NCBI GenBank assembly: GCA_038526245.1
Contig: JBCBGZ010000059.1
Location: 1-17,189, forward strand
Direction of reading: 5' to 3'
Length of the DNA stretch: 17,189 bases
Origin: UBA5336 sp038526245
Lineage (GTDB): Bacteria > Pseudomonadota > Alphaproteobacteria > Caulobacterales > Hyphomonadaceae
A program made the translations under genes and the position numbers. Each line of letters starts with the position of its first letter. The first letter of the stretch is position 1. Shown here one piece after another: positions 5,851-12,694 of this stretch. The notes under the pieces are model-generated. The model was not told the origin of the DNA, did not search any database, and saw only the letters and a program-made list of their open reading frames with translations.

Positions 5851-7830
5851 TCAGTCCTCCGCCGTATCTTTCTCCTCGTGCGCACCGTCCGAGCGATCCG
5901 TATAATGGAAGGTGAAGCTGTTATCGCTCTGGGACATGTGAACATGCACGTGGTCGCCATGGCCTTCGAGGAAACGCTGCTTCTCGGCGTCCGTCAGGTT
6001 TGGGTCCGCCATGATTGCGGACTTTACAGCGGCGCGGTCGGCCTCGTCATCGATGCAGATTGCCTTATCGCCGGCGGAACTTGTGACGATCGCCACATCG
6101 ACCTCGGACATATCTTCGTCGTCGCAGGCTTCGTGAAGATCCTCGATCGACTTCGCGCCGCGTTCCACAAGGGCCTCGAACTCTGGTGAGTCCGTGATCG
6201 ACTCGACGTGGAGACTGATCTTTTCCACTTCCGCTTCGAAAGCTTCCATATCGACTTCAAAAGACGTCTCGAATTCGGCTTCGAAGGCTTCGGCCCATTG
6301 CTCCATCTGCGCTTCAAAACGCTCGGCGCGGGCTTCAACTTCATCGGCAAGCGCTTCGATTTCCGCTTCATTGAGCGCGAAGGTCAGTGTTTCCCCGTCG
6401 CGCGACACGATCACCGCTTCGCCGCCATGGATGCTGAGGGATGAGCCATCGACGGCCAGGGTGACGATATCTGCCAGGGATTTGAGGCTTTCCAACTCGC
6501 TGAGTTTCTCAAGCTCCGCCAGATCGTCAAGGAAAGACAGGTCCATTACGGGTGGCTCTGGCGGCGGCGGAGGTGTTGGCGGTGTGGGGGGCTCCGGCCA
6601 GCGAATTTCGTCGAGCTTGTCCAACTGGGCTTCCACATCGGCCATGGGATCGGTCAGGATGACCAATTCGCGCCCATTGCGCTGGGATTTAACAATCACG
6701 CGGGTCACGGACCGCTCTGTCGCCTCCTCGCCGCCCTTGAGCTCGGATTCCTGCGCCGTGGCCGTGGCCAGAAGGGCCGCCGCCCCAACCGTAAGGGACA
6801 AGCCGAGCGCAAGGCGCTTCTTGGGCGGGGTCGGACTTTCAGACTGCAGCATGGCAAACCGTTCCTTGATTGAGTGATTAAGGGGCAGTGCGGCCGCAAA
6901 AGCGGGCGAGCTGCCAGGACGCGAGAGGCGGATCGCCTTGAGCAAGGTTGCGCCATAGGAACGTGGGCTCGTGGTCTTGAGGGCCAGCACGTCGGCATCG
7001 CAGGCGGCTTCCTGGTCGGCCCGGAATGCGTCCAGCGCGCGCCATGCCAATGGGTTAAGCCACTGGATCGCCGCAACAAAGTGGGCGGCCTGCAGCGCCC
7101 AGAGGTCGCCGCGTTTGACGTGCATTGCCTCATGGGTGATCGCAATGCGCTGCTCTTCAGATGTATAGTCCAGCTCAAACCATGCCGGCACAAGGATGAC
7201 GGGACGCAGGACACCCGTGACCAAGGGCGCACCGCACAGGAAGCTCGACCGAACTGGCACCGGGCGCTTGAGGCCCACAGTGGCAAACACGTCTGTGGCA
7301 ATTACCCTGAGCGCTTCACTCGGCGCCGCCGAGTCGTCTTTGATCAGCCTGGCAAACTGCCATTGGGCATGGAGTTGGCGCAGGACCAGGCAGGCCGCAC
7401 CGGCAATCGATAGCGCTACCAGTGCCAGGGCGATCTGCCCCAAATCCGGCAGCGTCCACACGGGAGCGGATGTTTCGATGCTGGTCTGCGCGATAGGAAC
7501 AGGTGCAATCTCTGCCGATGGCGCCGGAAGGGCCGCTGGCGCAGCACCCGGTTCAGGAACAAATGCGATCAGGTCGGATTTCAGGCTCGGAGCGGGGGCA
7601 ATGCCGGGCACAGCGGCCTCAGGCGCGACCGATGACGGGACCGGCGAAGGTGAACTGGAGAACCAGCCCATGGGTGACATCCAGCTCGGAACCGGCGGCA
7701 TAACCAGCCGTGCCAGCGGCAGCGCCCAGAGGGCATAGGCTGCTTTCGCTCCGAATGTCCTTGCAAACGGGCGTCTCGCCAGCAGAACGAGCCCAATCAG
7801 CAAGGCGACTGAGAGATACGTAACAATCAT
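5851..7830 (-). CDS. M56-family (BlaR1/MecR1-like) membrane zinc metalloprotease with a novel C-terminal region
   Basis: A 659-residue membrane protease. Its start overlaps the repressor's stop (ATGA, 7827-7830), so the two are translationally coupled. TM helices lie at about 2-18, 30-44, 129-150 and 339-358, and a Pro/Ala-rich linker fills 45-128. The zinc-protease domain between TM3 and TM4 has HEAMH (His233, Glu234, His237) and the downstream ligand Glu274 in DQEAACDADVL; CGAPLVTGVLRPVILVP (199-215) is a classic BlaR1-family strand. In BlaR1 the region after TM4 is an external penicillin-binding sensor. Here 360-659 has no SxxK/KTG-type transpeptidase signature. Instead it has a Pro-rich hinge (412-427), a long acidic Phe/Glu-Ala repeat region (about 488-545), and a His-rich segment GHGDHVHVHM (623-632). 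It probably senses an unknown signal and inactivates the BlaI-type repressor. Confidence 0.85.
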   Translation of the reverse strand: MIVTYLSVALLIGLVLLARRPFARTFGAKAAYALWALPLARLVMPPVPSWMSPMGWFSSSPSPVPSSVAPEAAVPGIAPAPSLKSDLIAFVPEPGAAPAALPAPSAEIAPVPIAQTSIETSAPVWTLPDLGQIALALVALSIAGAACLVLRQLHAQWQFARLIKDDSAAPSEALRVIATDVFATVGLKRPVPVRSSFLCGAPLVTGVLRPVILVPAWFELDYTSEEQRIAITHEAMHVKRGDLWALQAAHFVAAIQWLNPLAWRALDAFRADQEAACDADVLALKTTSPRSYGATLLKAIRLSRPGSSPAFAAALPLNHSIKERFAMLQSESPTPPKKRLALGLSLTVGAAALLATATAQESELKGGEEATERSVTRVIVKSQRNGRELVILTDPMADVEAQLDKLDEIRWPEPPTPPTPPPPPEPPVMDLSFLDDLAELEKLSELESLKSLADIVTLAVDGSSLSIHGGEAVIVSRDGETLTFALNEAEIEALADEVEARAERFEAQMEQWAEAFEAEFETSFEVDMEAFEAEVEKISLHVESITDSPEFEALVERGAKSIEDLHEACDDEDMSEVDVAIVTSSAGDKAICIDDEADRAAVKSAIMADPNLTDAEKQRFLEGHGDHVHVHMSQSDNSFTFHYTDRSDGAHEEKDTAED

Positions 7831-8189
7831 GATTTCAGCCTCTCGATGAGGGATTCTAGTTCTGCGATATCGTCTTCTGTGAGGCCTTTGCTGTCGGCCA
7901 GATGGGCCACAAGCGGCGCTGCCCGGCCGCGATAGACCTTGTCCACAAATCGCTGGGTTGCGCTGGCCTCATAATCGGCTTGGTCAAGCAGCGCTGTGTA
8001 AAGGAACTTTCGCCCCTCGGCCTCGGCTTTCAGCGCTCCCTTTTCGGTCAGGCGCGCCAGAAGCGTTTTCACAGTTTGTCGAGACCAATCCTGGTCTCCT
8101 TCCAGTGCGGTGTGGATATCTGCTGCGGATAGGCCGGGCCGTGCCCAGATAATGCGCATGACAGCCAGTTCTGCATCGGTCACTTGCAT
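7827..8189 (-). CDS. BlaI/MecI/CopY-family winged-helix repressor
   Basis: A 120-residue DNA-binding repressor. The winged helix spans about residues 1-70: MQVTDAELAVMRIIW opens helix 1, LSAADIHTAL is helix 2, and WSRQTVKTLLARLTEKGAL (74% of the family signature by eye) is the recognition helix, followed by the wing EGRKFLYTAL. The C-terminal half (VDKVYRGRAAPLVAHLADSK, then LTEDDIAELESLIERLK) is the dimerisation part typical of BlaI. GGGGGA lies a few bases before the ATG at 8189. It heads an operon with the M56 protease (ATGA overlap). Two matching operators lie just upstream, so autorepression relieved by protease cleavage of the repressor is the expected circuit. Confidence 0.93.
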   Translation of the reverse strand: MQVTDAELAVMRIIWARPGLSAADIHTALEGDQDWSRQTVKTLLARLTEKGALKAEAEGRKFLYTALLDQADYEASATQRFVDKVYRGRAAPLVAHLADSKGLTEDDIAELESLIERLKS

Positions 8190-8211
8190 GGATGTCCCCC
8201 TTCATGTGGTT

Positions 8212-8251
8212 GACTACACATGTCGACGTATATTCGACTACAGTTGTAGTC
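8212..8251. promoter_or_regulatory. Paired BlaI-type operators upstream of the repressor operon, overlapping a -35-like hexamer
   Basis: At 8236-8251, GACTACA and TGTAGTC form a perfect 7-bp inverted repeat around a GT spacer, matching the TACA-NN-TGTA core bound by BlaI/MecI/CopY repressors. At 8212-8227 a second copy has GACTACA, a CA spacer and a less perfect TGTCGAC arm. The centres are 24 bp apart. On the minus strand a TTGACT hexamer (8253-8248) overlaps the first operator, in the right orientation for the repressor gene. The site is also upstream of the divergent cysE, which could come under its influence. Confidence 0.85.
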
Positions 8252-8355
8252 AATAGGAATCTTCAACCTTTCTTAAATGTCAGAAATCCTTTGGCGGGGT
8301 TGTCAGTCCGGACCCGGCTGACCAGTTATGGAGCATAAGTGGCGAGGAGATGGCC

Positions 8356-9156
8356 ATGAGCGAGAATCCAGACACCGGCGCCCGGCCCCCCGCATGGACG
8401 CGGCTACAGTTCGAAGGGGCCGCAGCGGCGGCGGAAGAACCCACGCTGGCCAGCTACATCAATGCGGCAATCCTCAGCCATGACAGTCTTTGCCAGGCCA
8501 TGTCCTATCACCTGGCCGAAAAGCTTTCCGGGCCCGAAATGGGCGCGCTGCAGGTACGGCGCATTTTTGAGCGCGCCTATGACGGCGATCCGGGCCTCGT
8601 TGATGCAGCCGAAGCAGACATGTGGGCTGTGCTCGACCGGGATCCTGCCTGCCGCGGACTGCTCCAACCCTTCTTGTTCTTCAAGGGCTACCTTGCCCTG
8701 CAAACCCATCGCATTGCCCACCGCCTCTGGGGTGAAGGCCGTGAAACCCTGGCATTTTACTTCCAGTCGCGTGCCAGCGAGCTGTTTGGCGTAGATATCC
8801 ATCCCGCCACGCGAATGGGCACATCCATCATGCTCGACCATGCGAGCGGTATCACGATTGGTGAGACGGCGGTCGTCGGCGATGGCTGCTCGATCCTGCA
8901 GGGAGTCACCCTGGGCGGAACCGGAAAGGAGATCGGTGACCGTCACCCGAAGATTGGCCGCGGCGTGCTGGTCTCTGTGGGCGCCAAGATCCTTGGCAAC
9001 ATCACAATTGGCGACGAAGCCAAGGTGGCGGCCGGGTCTGTCGTGCTCAAAGACGTTGCCCCGCAATGCACAGTGGCCGGCGTGCCGGCAAAAGTTGTCG
9101 GCGATCCCTGCAGCGAACCCGCCAAAAGCATGGACCAGGGCATCCCGGGCAAGTAG
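8356..9156 (+). CDS. cysE: Serine O-acetyltransferase CysE
   Basis: A 266-residue enzyme that acetylates L-serine with acetyl-CoA to give O-acetylserine, the first step of cysteine synthesis. I chose the ATG at 8356 over the in-frame ATG at 8350 because GAGGAG at 8344-8349 is then six bases upstream. The N-terminal helical domain (about 15-140) leads into a left-handed beta-helix of hexapeptide repeats. The catalytic Asp147 (GVDIHP), His162 (MLDHASGI) and His197 (GDRHPKIG) are all in place, together with SILQGVTLGGTGK and VPAKVVG near the end. The C-terminus finishes MDQGIPGK rather than the usual Ile, so the interaction with O-acetylserine sulfhydrylase is not obviously conserved. It is divergent from the BlaI-type operon. 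Confidence 0.96.
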   Translation: MSENPDTGARPPAWTRLQFEGAAAAAEEPTLASYINAAILSHDSLCQAMSYHLAEKLSGPEMGALQVRRIFERAYDGDPGLVDAAEADMWAVLDRDPACRGLLQPFLFFKGYLALQTHRIAHRLWGEGRETLAFYFQSRASELFGVDIHPATRMGTSIMLDHASGITIGETAVVGDGCSILQGVTLGGTGKEIGDRHPKIGRGVLVSVGAKILGNITIGDEAKVAAGSVVLKDVAPQCTVAGVPAKVVGDPCSEPAKSMDQGIPGK

Positions 9157-9218
9157 CACCAAGCCTGCAGCCCGGGTGCGCATCAGCACCGCACGGGTGA
9201 TGTGTTCATTGAGGATTG

Positions 9219-9303
9219 TGGTGGAGGGGACAGGATTCGAACCTGTGTACGCTATGCGGGCAGATTTACAGTCTGCTGCCTTTAACCACTCGGCCACCCC
9301 TCC
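9219..9303 (-). tRNA. tRNA-Tyr(GUA)
   Basis: An 85-nt class II tRNA with encoded CCA (9219-9221). The acceptor is GGAGGGG with CCCCTCC, the D arm begins TGGCCGAGTGG, the anticodon loop is CTGTAAA with GTA at 9269-9267, a long variable arm follows, and the T arm contains GGTTCGAATCC. The anticodon and long variable arm together identify tyrosine. It is convergent with cysE and divergent from rlmB. Confidence 0.95.
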
Positions 9304-9402
9304 ATGAGGTGCCTCGGCATCGGCGATTGCCTTGCCGTCGGCCAGCGCCTAAACGCAGCCCTTTAGAGGCCACCCCGAAGCGTTGGAGCGCGTCTTATAG
9401 GC

Positions 9403-10158
9403 ATGTCGAAATCAGGACGCAACCGCCCCGGGCATGGCGGGCGAAAACAAAAGGCAGCACCGGAAGATGGCCCCCTCTGGCTTTGGGGCAGCCACGCCGT
9501 GGATGCGGCACTGAAAAACCCGGCGCGGACGCGTCTGCGCATCGTGGCGACCGAAAACGCAGCCCGGCGCATGGACCTGTCGGACGCGGAGATCACAGCG
9601 CCGAAGGATATTGACAGACTGCTGCCGCCGGGCGCGGTTCACCAGGGTGTGGCGCTCTATACAGAGCCCCTTCCCCCGATCGCACTCGAAGACCTGATCA
9701 CCCGGGGGGCACGCCGCATCGCTGTGCTCGATCAATTGGCAGACCCTCACAATCTCGGGGCGATCTTTCGCTCCGCCGCAGCCTTCGCGTTTGACGGCCT
9801 GATCCTGCAAACGCGCCATAGCCCCCCGATCACAGGGATCGTCGCGAAGTCCGCCACCGGAGGGATCGAACAGGTGGCTGAGTGCCGGGTGGTCAACATC
9901 TCCAGGGCATTGGAAACGCTTGGGGAGGCTGGCTTCACCACAATTGGGCTCGCCGGCGAAGCCGCGGACTCCCTGGAGACCGTTCTCAGCGATGTAGGCC
10001 CGTGCGCCATTGTGCTCGGTGCAGAGGGCGCGGGTTTGCGCTCCGGCGTGGCGAAAGCATGCTCCCAGCTTGCGCGTATTCCCATGGGCGGGGACATGGA
10101 GAGCCTGAACGTCTCAAATGCGGCGGCCATCGCATTTTATCTCGCGGCGCGCGCCTGA
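9403..10158 (+). CDS. rlmB: TrmH-family 23S rRNA (guanosine-2'-O-)-methyltransferase RlmB
   Basis: A 251-residue SPOUT (trefoil-knot) methyltransferase. The N-terminal substrate-binding domain (about 25-90) holds LWLWGSHAVDAALKNPAR and the HQGVAL motif (80-85). The catalytic domain has all three TrmH motifs: DPHNLGAIFRSAAAF (114-128, Asn117 and Arg123), IVLGAEGAGLR (203-213) and IPMGGDMESLNVSNAAA (226-242, Ser234 and Asn236). The family methylates the 2'-O of a conserved guanosine in 23S rRNA in the E. coli case. A GGAG lies 14 bases before the ATG, rather far, so the start is less certain than the product. It is divergent from tRNA-Tyr, a placement often seen in alphaproteobacteria. Confidence 0.94.
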   Translation: MSKSGRNRPGHGGRKQKAAPEDGPLWLWGSHAVDAALKNPARTRLRIVATENAARRMDLSDAEITAPKDIDRLLPPGAVHQGVALYTEPLPPIALEDLITRGARRIAVLDQLADPHNLGAIFRSAAAFAFDGLILQTRHSPPITGIVAKSATGGIEQVAECRVVNISRALETLGEAGFTTIGLAGEAADSLETVLSDVGPCAIVLGAEGAGLRSGVAKACSQLARIPMGGDMESLNVSNAAAIAFYLAARA

Positions 10159-10241
10159 CCGGGCGATGAACATGGCGCTCCTATTTCGGCCCGAATGCCA
10201 TGCTGCTATAGGCTGACCAGAACGCTTTGGAGGGCGCCCTG

Positions 10242-11009
10242 ATGCTACGTTTCATTGGACTGATCCTTGTGCTCGTCGGTCTGGCAGCCGCCGGGCTTGG
10301 CCTCCTGGCCTGGACTGCGCCCCAGGAACGCATGGTTGTCGAGGCCGCGCAGGCCGAAGCGCCTGAGCGCAACATCGCCCTCGTCCTGCCGCGACCGGCA
10401 AATGAGCCCGGTATGGGTCTGGGTGATGTCTTTGGCGTTGAGGCTGCGCCTCCCAGTCTGGACGCCTCCGCGCCGGGCCAGACGGCGGCGGCAGGGGGCC
10501 AAATGATCCCGATCGCGCACGAAACACCCCGCGAAGCGCGGTTTGGACAACCGTTCGAAGTGACCCTTTCCATAGACGCGACAGGGTCACAAAGCGCTTC
10601 TGGCGCCCTGCCGGGCACGGGAGAGATTGTCGAGGCACAAATCGAGCTCAGCGGTGACATCCAGGCGCGCTTGAATGGCGGCACCGCTTTTGAGGTGTCG
10701 CTCCTCAGCCCGGAAAACCAGTCACTGTCTCCGGCATCCCCAAATGTCTGGCGCTGGACCGTTATGCCGCTGGCAAGCGGTGAGCACACCCTGGTGATTG
10801 ATGTTTACATGATGTCGGCCACCGGTTCGCTCCAACCCGTGAGTTCCTATAGTGACCGCGTCACGGTTCAGGTCTCGACCTTGCGCCAGGCGATTACCTT
10901 TGCGCAGACGGCAAATCCTCTGTTCATGGTGCTTGGGGGGATTGGGTCGGTGCTCGGCGGCGCGGTTACAGCGCTGCGCTTCTTTTCAAAATCAACTGGC
11001 CGGGGCTGA
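10242..11009 (+). CDS. Unrecognised two-TM protein with a beta-rich extracytoplasmic domain
   Basis: A 255-residue protein I do not recognise. The ATG at 10242 is chosen because GGAGGG lies eight to nine bases upstream; a TTG at 10227 falls inside that ribosome-binding site. An N-terminal TM helix (about 4-23) is followed by a low-complexity linker (about 28-95). A beta-strand domain of about 100-212 contains FEVTLSIDATG, IQARLNGGTAFEVSLLSP, WRWTVMPLASGEHTLVIDVYM and RVTVQV, which look like an immunoglobulin-type sandwich. A second TM helix (about 226-247) and a short basic tail end it. The W-x-W-x-V-x-P...G-x-H-x-L strand pair recalls TM-anchored accessory proteins in some bacteria, but I cannot name a family. 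It lies between rlmB and an accessory patch. Confidence 0.72.
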   Translation: MLRFIGLILVLVGLAAAGLGLLAWTAPQERMVVEAAQAEAPERNIALVLPRPANEPGMGLGDVFGVEAAPPSLDASAPGQTAAAGGQMIPIAHETPREARFGQPFEVTLSIDATGSQSASGALPGTGEIVEAQIELSGDIQARLNGGTAFEVSLLSPENQSLSPASPNVWRWTVMPLASGEHTLVIDVYMMSATGSLQPVSSYSDRVTVQVSTLRQAITFAQTANPLFMVLGGIGSVLGGAVTALRFFSKSTGRG

Positions 11010-11058
11010 TTCAAAGCCTAGTACAAGTTCGCCGTTGATTGGTGTTGTACAGGATACT

Positions 11059-11796
11059 TTATGTATCACTTAGTATTTCGTCCAATGCTGTAGAATTTAT
11101 TGGATTCTTATGTGTGTTTTCTCGCCTACTCCTCGTTTCTCTATAGGATTGGAGATTTACGATCTTTTGTCTCTTTATTTCATCGTCAGCAATAGAATGA
11201 AGTTCACGATGATGGCGTGAATCATCTAATTCCGCGAAGTCTTCTGCCGTTTTTGTTCGCGCACTGATTTCTCTGAGTGTTATGCTAGGATCATCGCTCA
11301 GCAAGCCTGAGACGTCATCCCCAGATACCGCATATTGATTGCTAAAGTAATCGAATAAAACAATCTCCTTAGACTTCCTGCGTGGATATAAACTTCGAAA
11401 AGTTTCTCTTATTACCTTTAATTTTCGACCTTCCTCCCGCCTCAAATAACTTGAAACACGCGCGCCTGATAAATCGATTTCAAAATCTTTATCGATATCT
11501 GGATTGGATAAATATTTTCGAAAATCAAATATAAGAATCTCAAAAACAGGCTCTTTATTCAATTCCCTGCACCTATCTATGTTTCTTTGAAAATTTTTCT
11601 TTTCCAAAAATGTTTCTTGTATACAAAATCGGCCTGCAGATTCGCAGACTATTTTTTCTCGCTTCCCAATATTGGGAAGCAAGTATTCTAGTATTTCGAA
11701 GTAAGCTTCAAATTCAGAATCGAAACCGGGTGGTGCATGATCTAACACACCGCGCCTGAAGGACAGGAATATCGTCGTGCCGCGATTTGCTGTCAT
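11059..11796 (-). CDS. Unrecognised AT-rich gene, likely horizontally acquired
   Basis: A 245-residue predicted soluble protein I do not recognise. Its ATG overlaps the stop of the upstream gene (ATGA, 11793-11796), so it is coupled to it. The sequence is basic and acidic by turns, with no signal peptide or TM helix. Segments such as EPVFEILIFDFRKYL and KEIVLFDYFSNQY look like beta strands of an alpha/beta fold. The last 60 residues are charged and probably disordered (SRHHRELHSIADDEIKRQ, then ETRSRRENTHKN). Hand-counted G+C in two 60-base lines was about 30-33%, against about 63% in a line of the neighbouring plus-strand gene, so recent transfer is likely. Function is unknown. Confidence 0.72.
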   Translation of the reverse strand: MTANRGTTIFLSFRRGVLDHAPPGFDSEFEAYFEILEYLLPNIGKREKIVCESAGRFCIQETFLEKKNFQRNIDRCRELNKEPVFEILIFDFRKYLSNPDIDKDFEIDLSGARVSSYLRREEGRKLKVIRETFRSLYPRRKSKEIVLFDYFSNQYAVSGDDVSGLLSDDPSITLREISARTKTAEDFAELDDSRHHRELHSIADDEIKRQKIVNLQSYRETRSRRENTHKNPINSTALDEILSDT

Positions 11797-12473
11797 GGAG
11801 CTACCCCGCGCGCATCCTCAGCTTCCGCAGCTTCCACCGCCATGTCGACCTGGCGGTCGAGAATCAGGCCGCCGACCCGTTCGAGAAGCTGGACCATCGC
11901 ATCCGTCGCGATGATGGGCTTTGAATTTCCGTCGGCTTCGCCATAGCGGATCAGATGGTAGGCATGCCCGGCACGCACCCAACGCTCTGCCAGACGGACA
12001 TCCCGCGCATTTGCGGGCATGGATTTATGCCCTGCTTTCTGAACCTTATCGGGTCTTCGCGGAGGCTCCCGTCCGGCGCGTTCGTCGAATTCGCGCTCCC
12101 AGTCGTCCACCTTGTCCATAAGACGGCTCAAGGGATCGTCTTTCTGGCAGTGACGAAATCCCAGAAAAGCCGCTGTCAGGTGCGGCGTATACTCCAGGCG
12201 CTTTGCGATCGCGGCCTCACGAATGGCTGCCGGCGCCGCATCTGACTCGGCGTATATGAGTTCAAAGAACATGAACTTGTTGATGTTCGCCAATAGCTTG
12301 GTGGAAGCCTTTGGTTTGTCAGTGCTTGCGAGCCGCGTGAAGTCCGGCTCAGCCGTTTCCATGTATTTGATCAATTCCGTCCTGAAGTCGTTTTGGCATT
12401 TCAACTGTGCACATCGGGCATTGTACTGGATGTGTACTTCGCAGGGTGGCAGCTGCGGTTGGGACTGAGGCAT
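11793..12473 (-). CDS. Unrecognised helical protein, first gene of a two-gene accessory operon
   Basis: A 226-residue protein of unknown family. The start is supported by AGGAG six to seven bases before the ATG at 12473. The N-terminus contains CEVHIQYNARCAQLKC (residues 11-26), three cysteines in close spacing that might bind a metal. The middle (about 55-105, KASTKLLANINKFMFFEL...REAAIAKRLEY...LTAAFLGFRHC) is helical, and a phage-type helix-turn-helix is conceivable but not shown. Residues 120-150 are highly charged (DDWEREFDERAGREPPRRPDK), and the tail LLERVGGLILDRQVDMAVEAAEAED is again helical. No TM segment or signal peptide is present. It overlaps the AT-rich gene by ATGA, while its own composition is GC-rich, closer to the host chromosome. 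Confidence 0.72.
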   Translation of the reverse strand: MPQSQPQLPPCEVHIQYNARCAQLKCQNDFRTELIKYMETAEPDFTRLASTDKPKASTKLLANINKFMFFELIYAESDAAPAAIREAAIAKRLEYTPHLTAAFLGFRHCQKDDPLSRLMDKVDDWEREFDERAGREPPRRPDKVQKAGHKSMPANARDVRLAERWVRAGHAYHLIRYGEADGNSKPIIATDAMVQLLERVGGLILDRQVDMAVEAAEAEDARGVAP

Positions 12474-12694
12474 GGGCGCTCCTGGGGATCTCCCTAGAAT
12501 TTTGTATCACCAAGCTAACATGATGAATGCCCCGGACCCCAACGCAATATAAATTTGTTTCAGCGCCGGAAAAGCCCCTTAAAACAGCACTCAACAGAGT
12601 TATCCACAGGCCAAAAAAATAGTGTCATGGACGCGAATTCATCTCCCGGCTTCTGTGCGGTCATGCCATCCGCCTGAACCAAGCAGAGCCGCCC
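12474..12694. other. 221-bp divergent gap between the accessory operon and the PcfJ-like gene, with one DnaA box
   Basis: This gap separates the minus-strand accessory operon from the plus-strand PcfJ-like gene. It is AT-richer than its surroundings (AATATAAATTTG near 12546, CAAAAAAATAG near 12612). It contains one perfect DnaA-box consensus, TTATCCACA, at 12600-12608. I see only one box and no GATC clusters or iterons, so an origin is not supported. Promoters must exist here for both genes, but none stands out enough to assign. Confidence 0.5.

Noticed and set aside
8404..9297. Long minus-strand frame spanning cysE and tRNA-Tyr
   Set aside because: It runs through a tRNA and the whole of cysE, both of which are certain; shadow frame.
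11021..11050. GTACAA ... TTGTAC inverted repeat downstream of the two-TM gene
   Set aside because: Only six base pairs with an 18-base spacer and no T-run; too weak to call a terminator or operator.
11062..12510. TGTATCAC at 11062-11069 and 12503-12510 as possible direct repeats flanking the accessory operon
   Set aside because: Eight bases can recur by chance over this distance, and one copy lies within the coding end of the AT-rich gene; no integrase, transposase or terminal inverted repeats accompany it.
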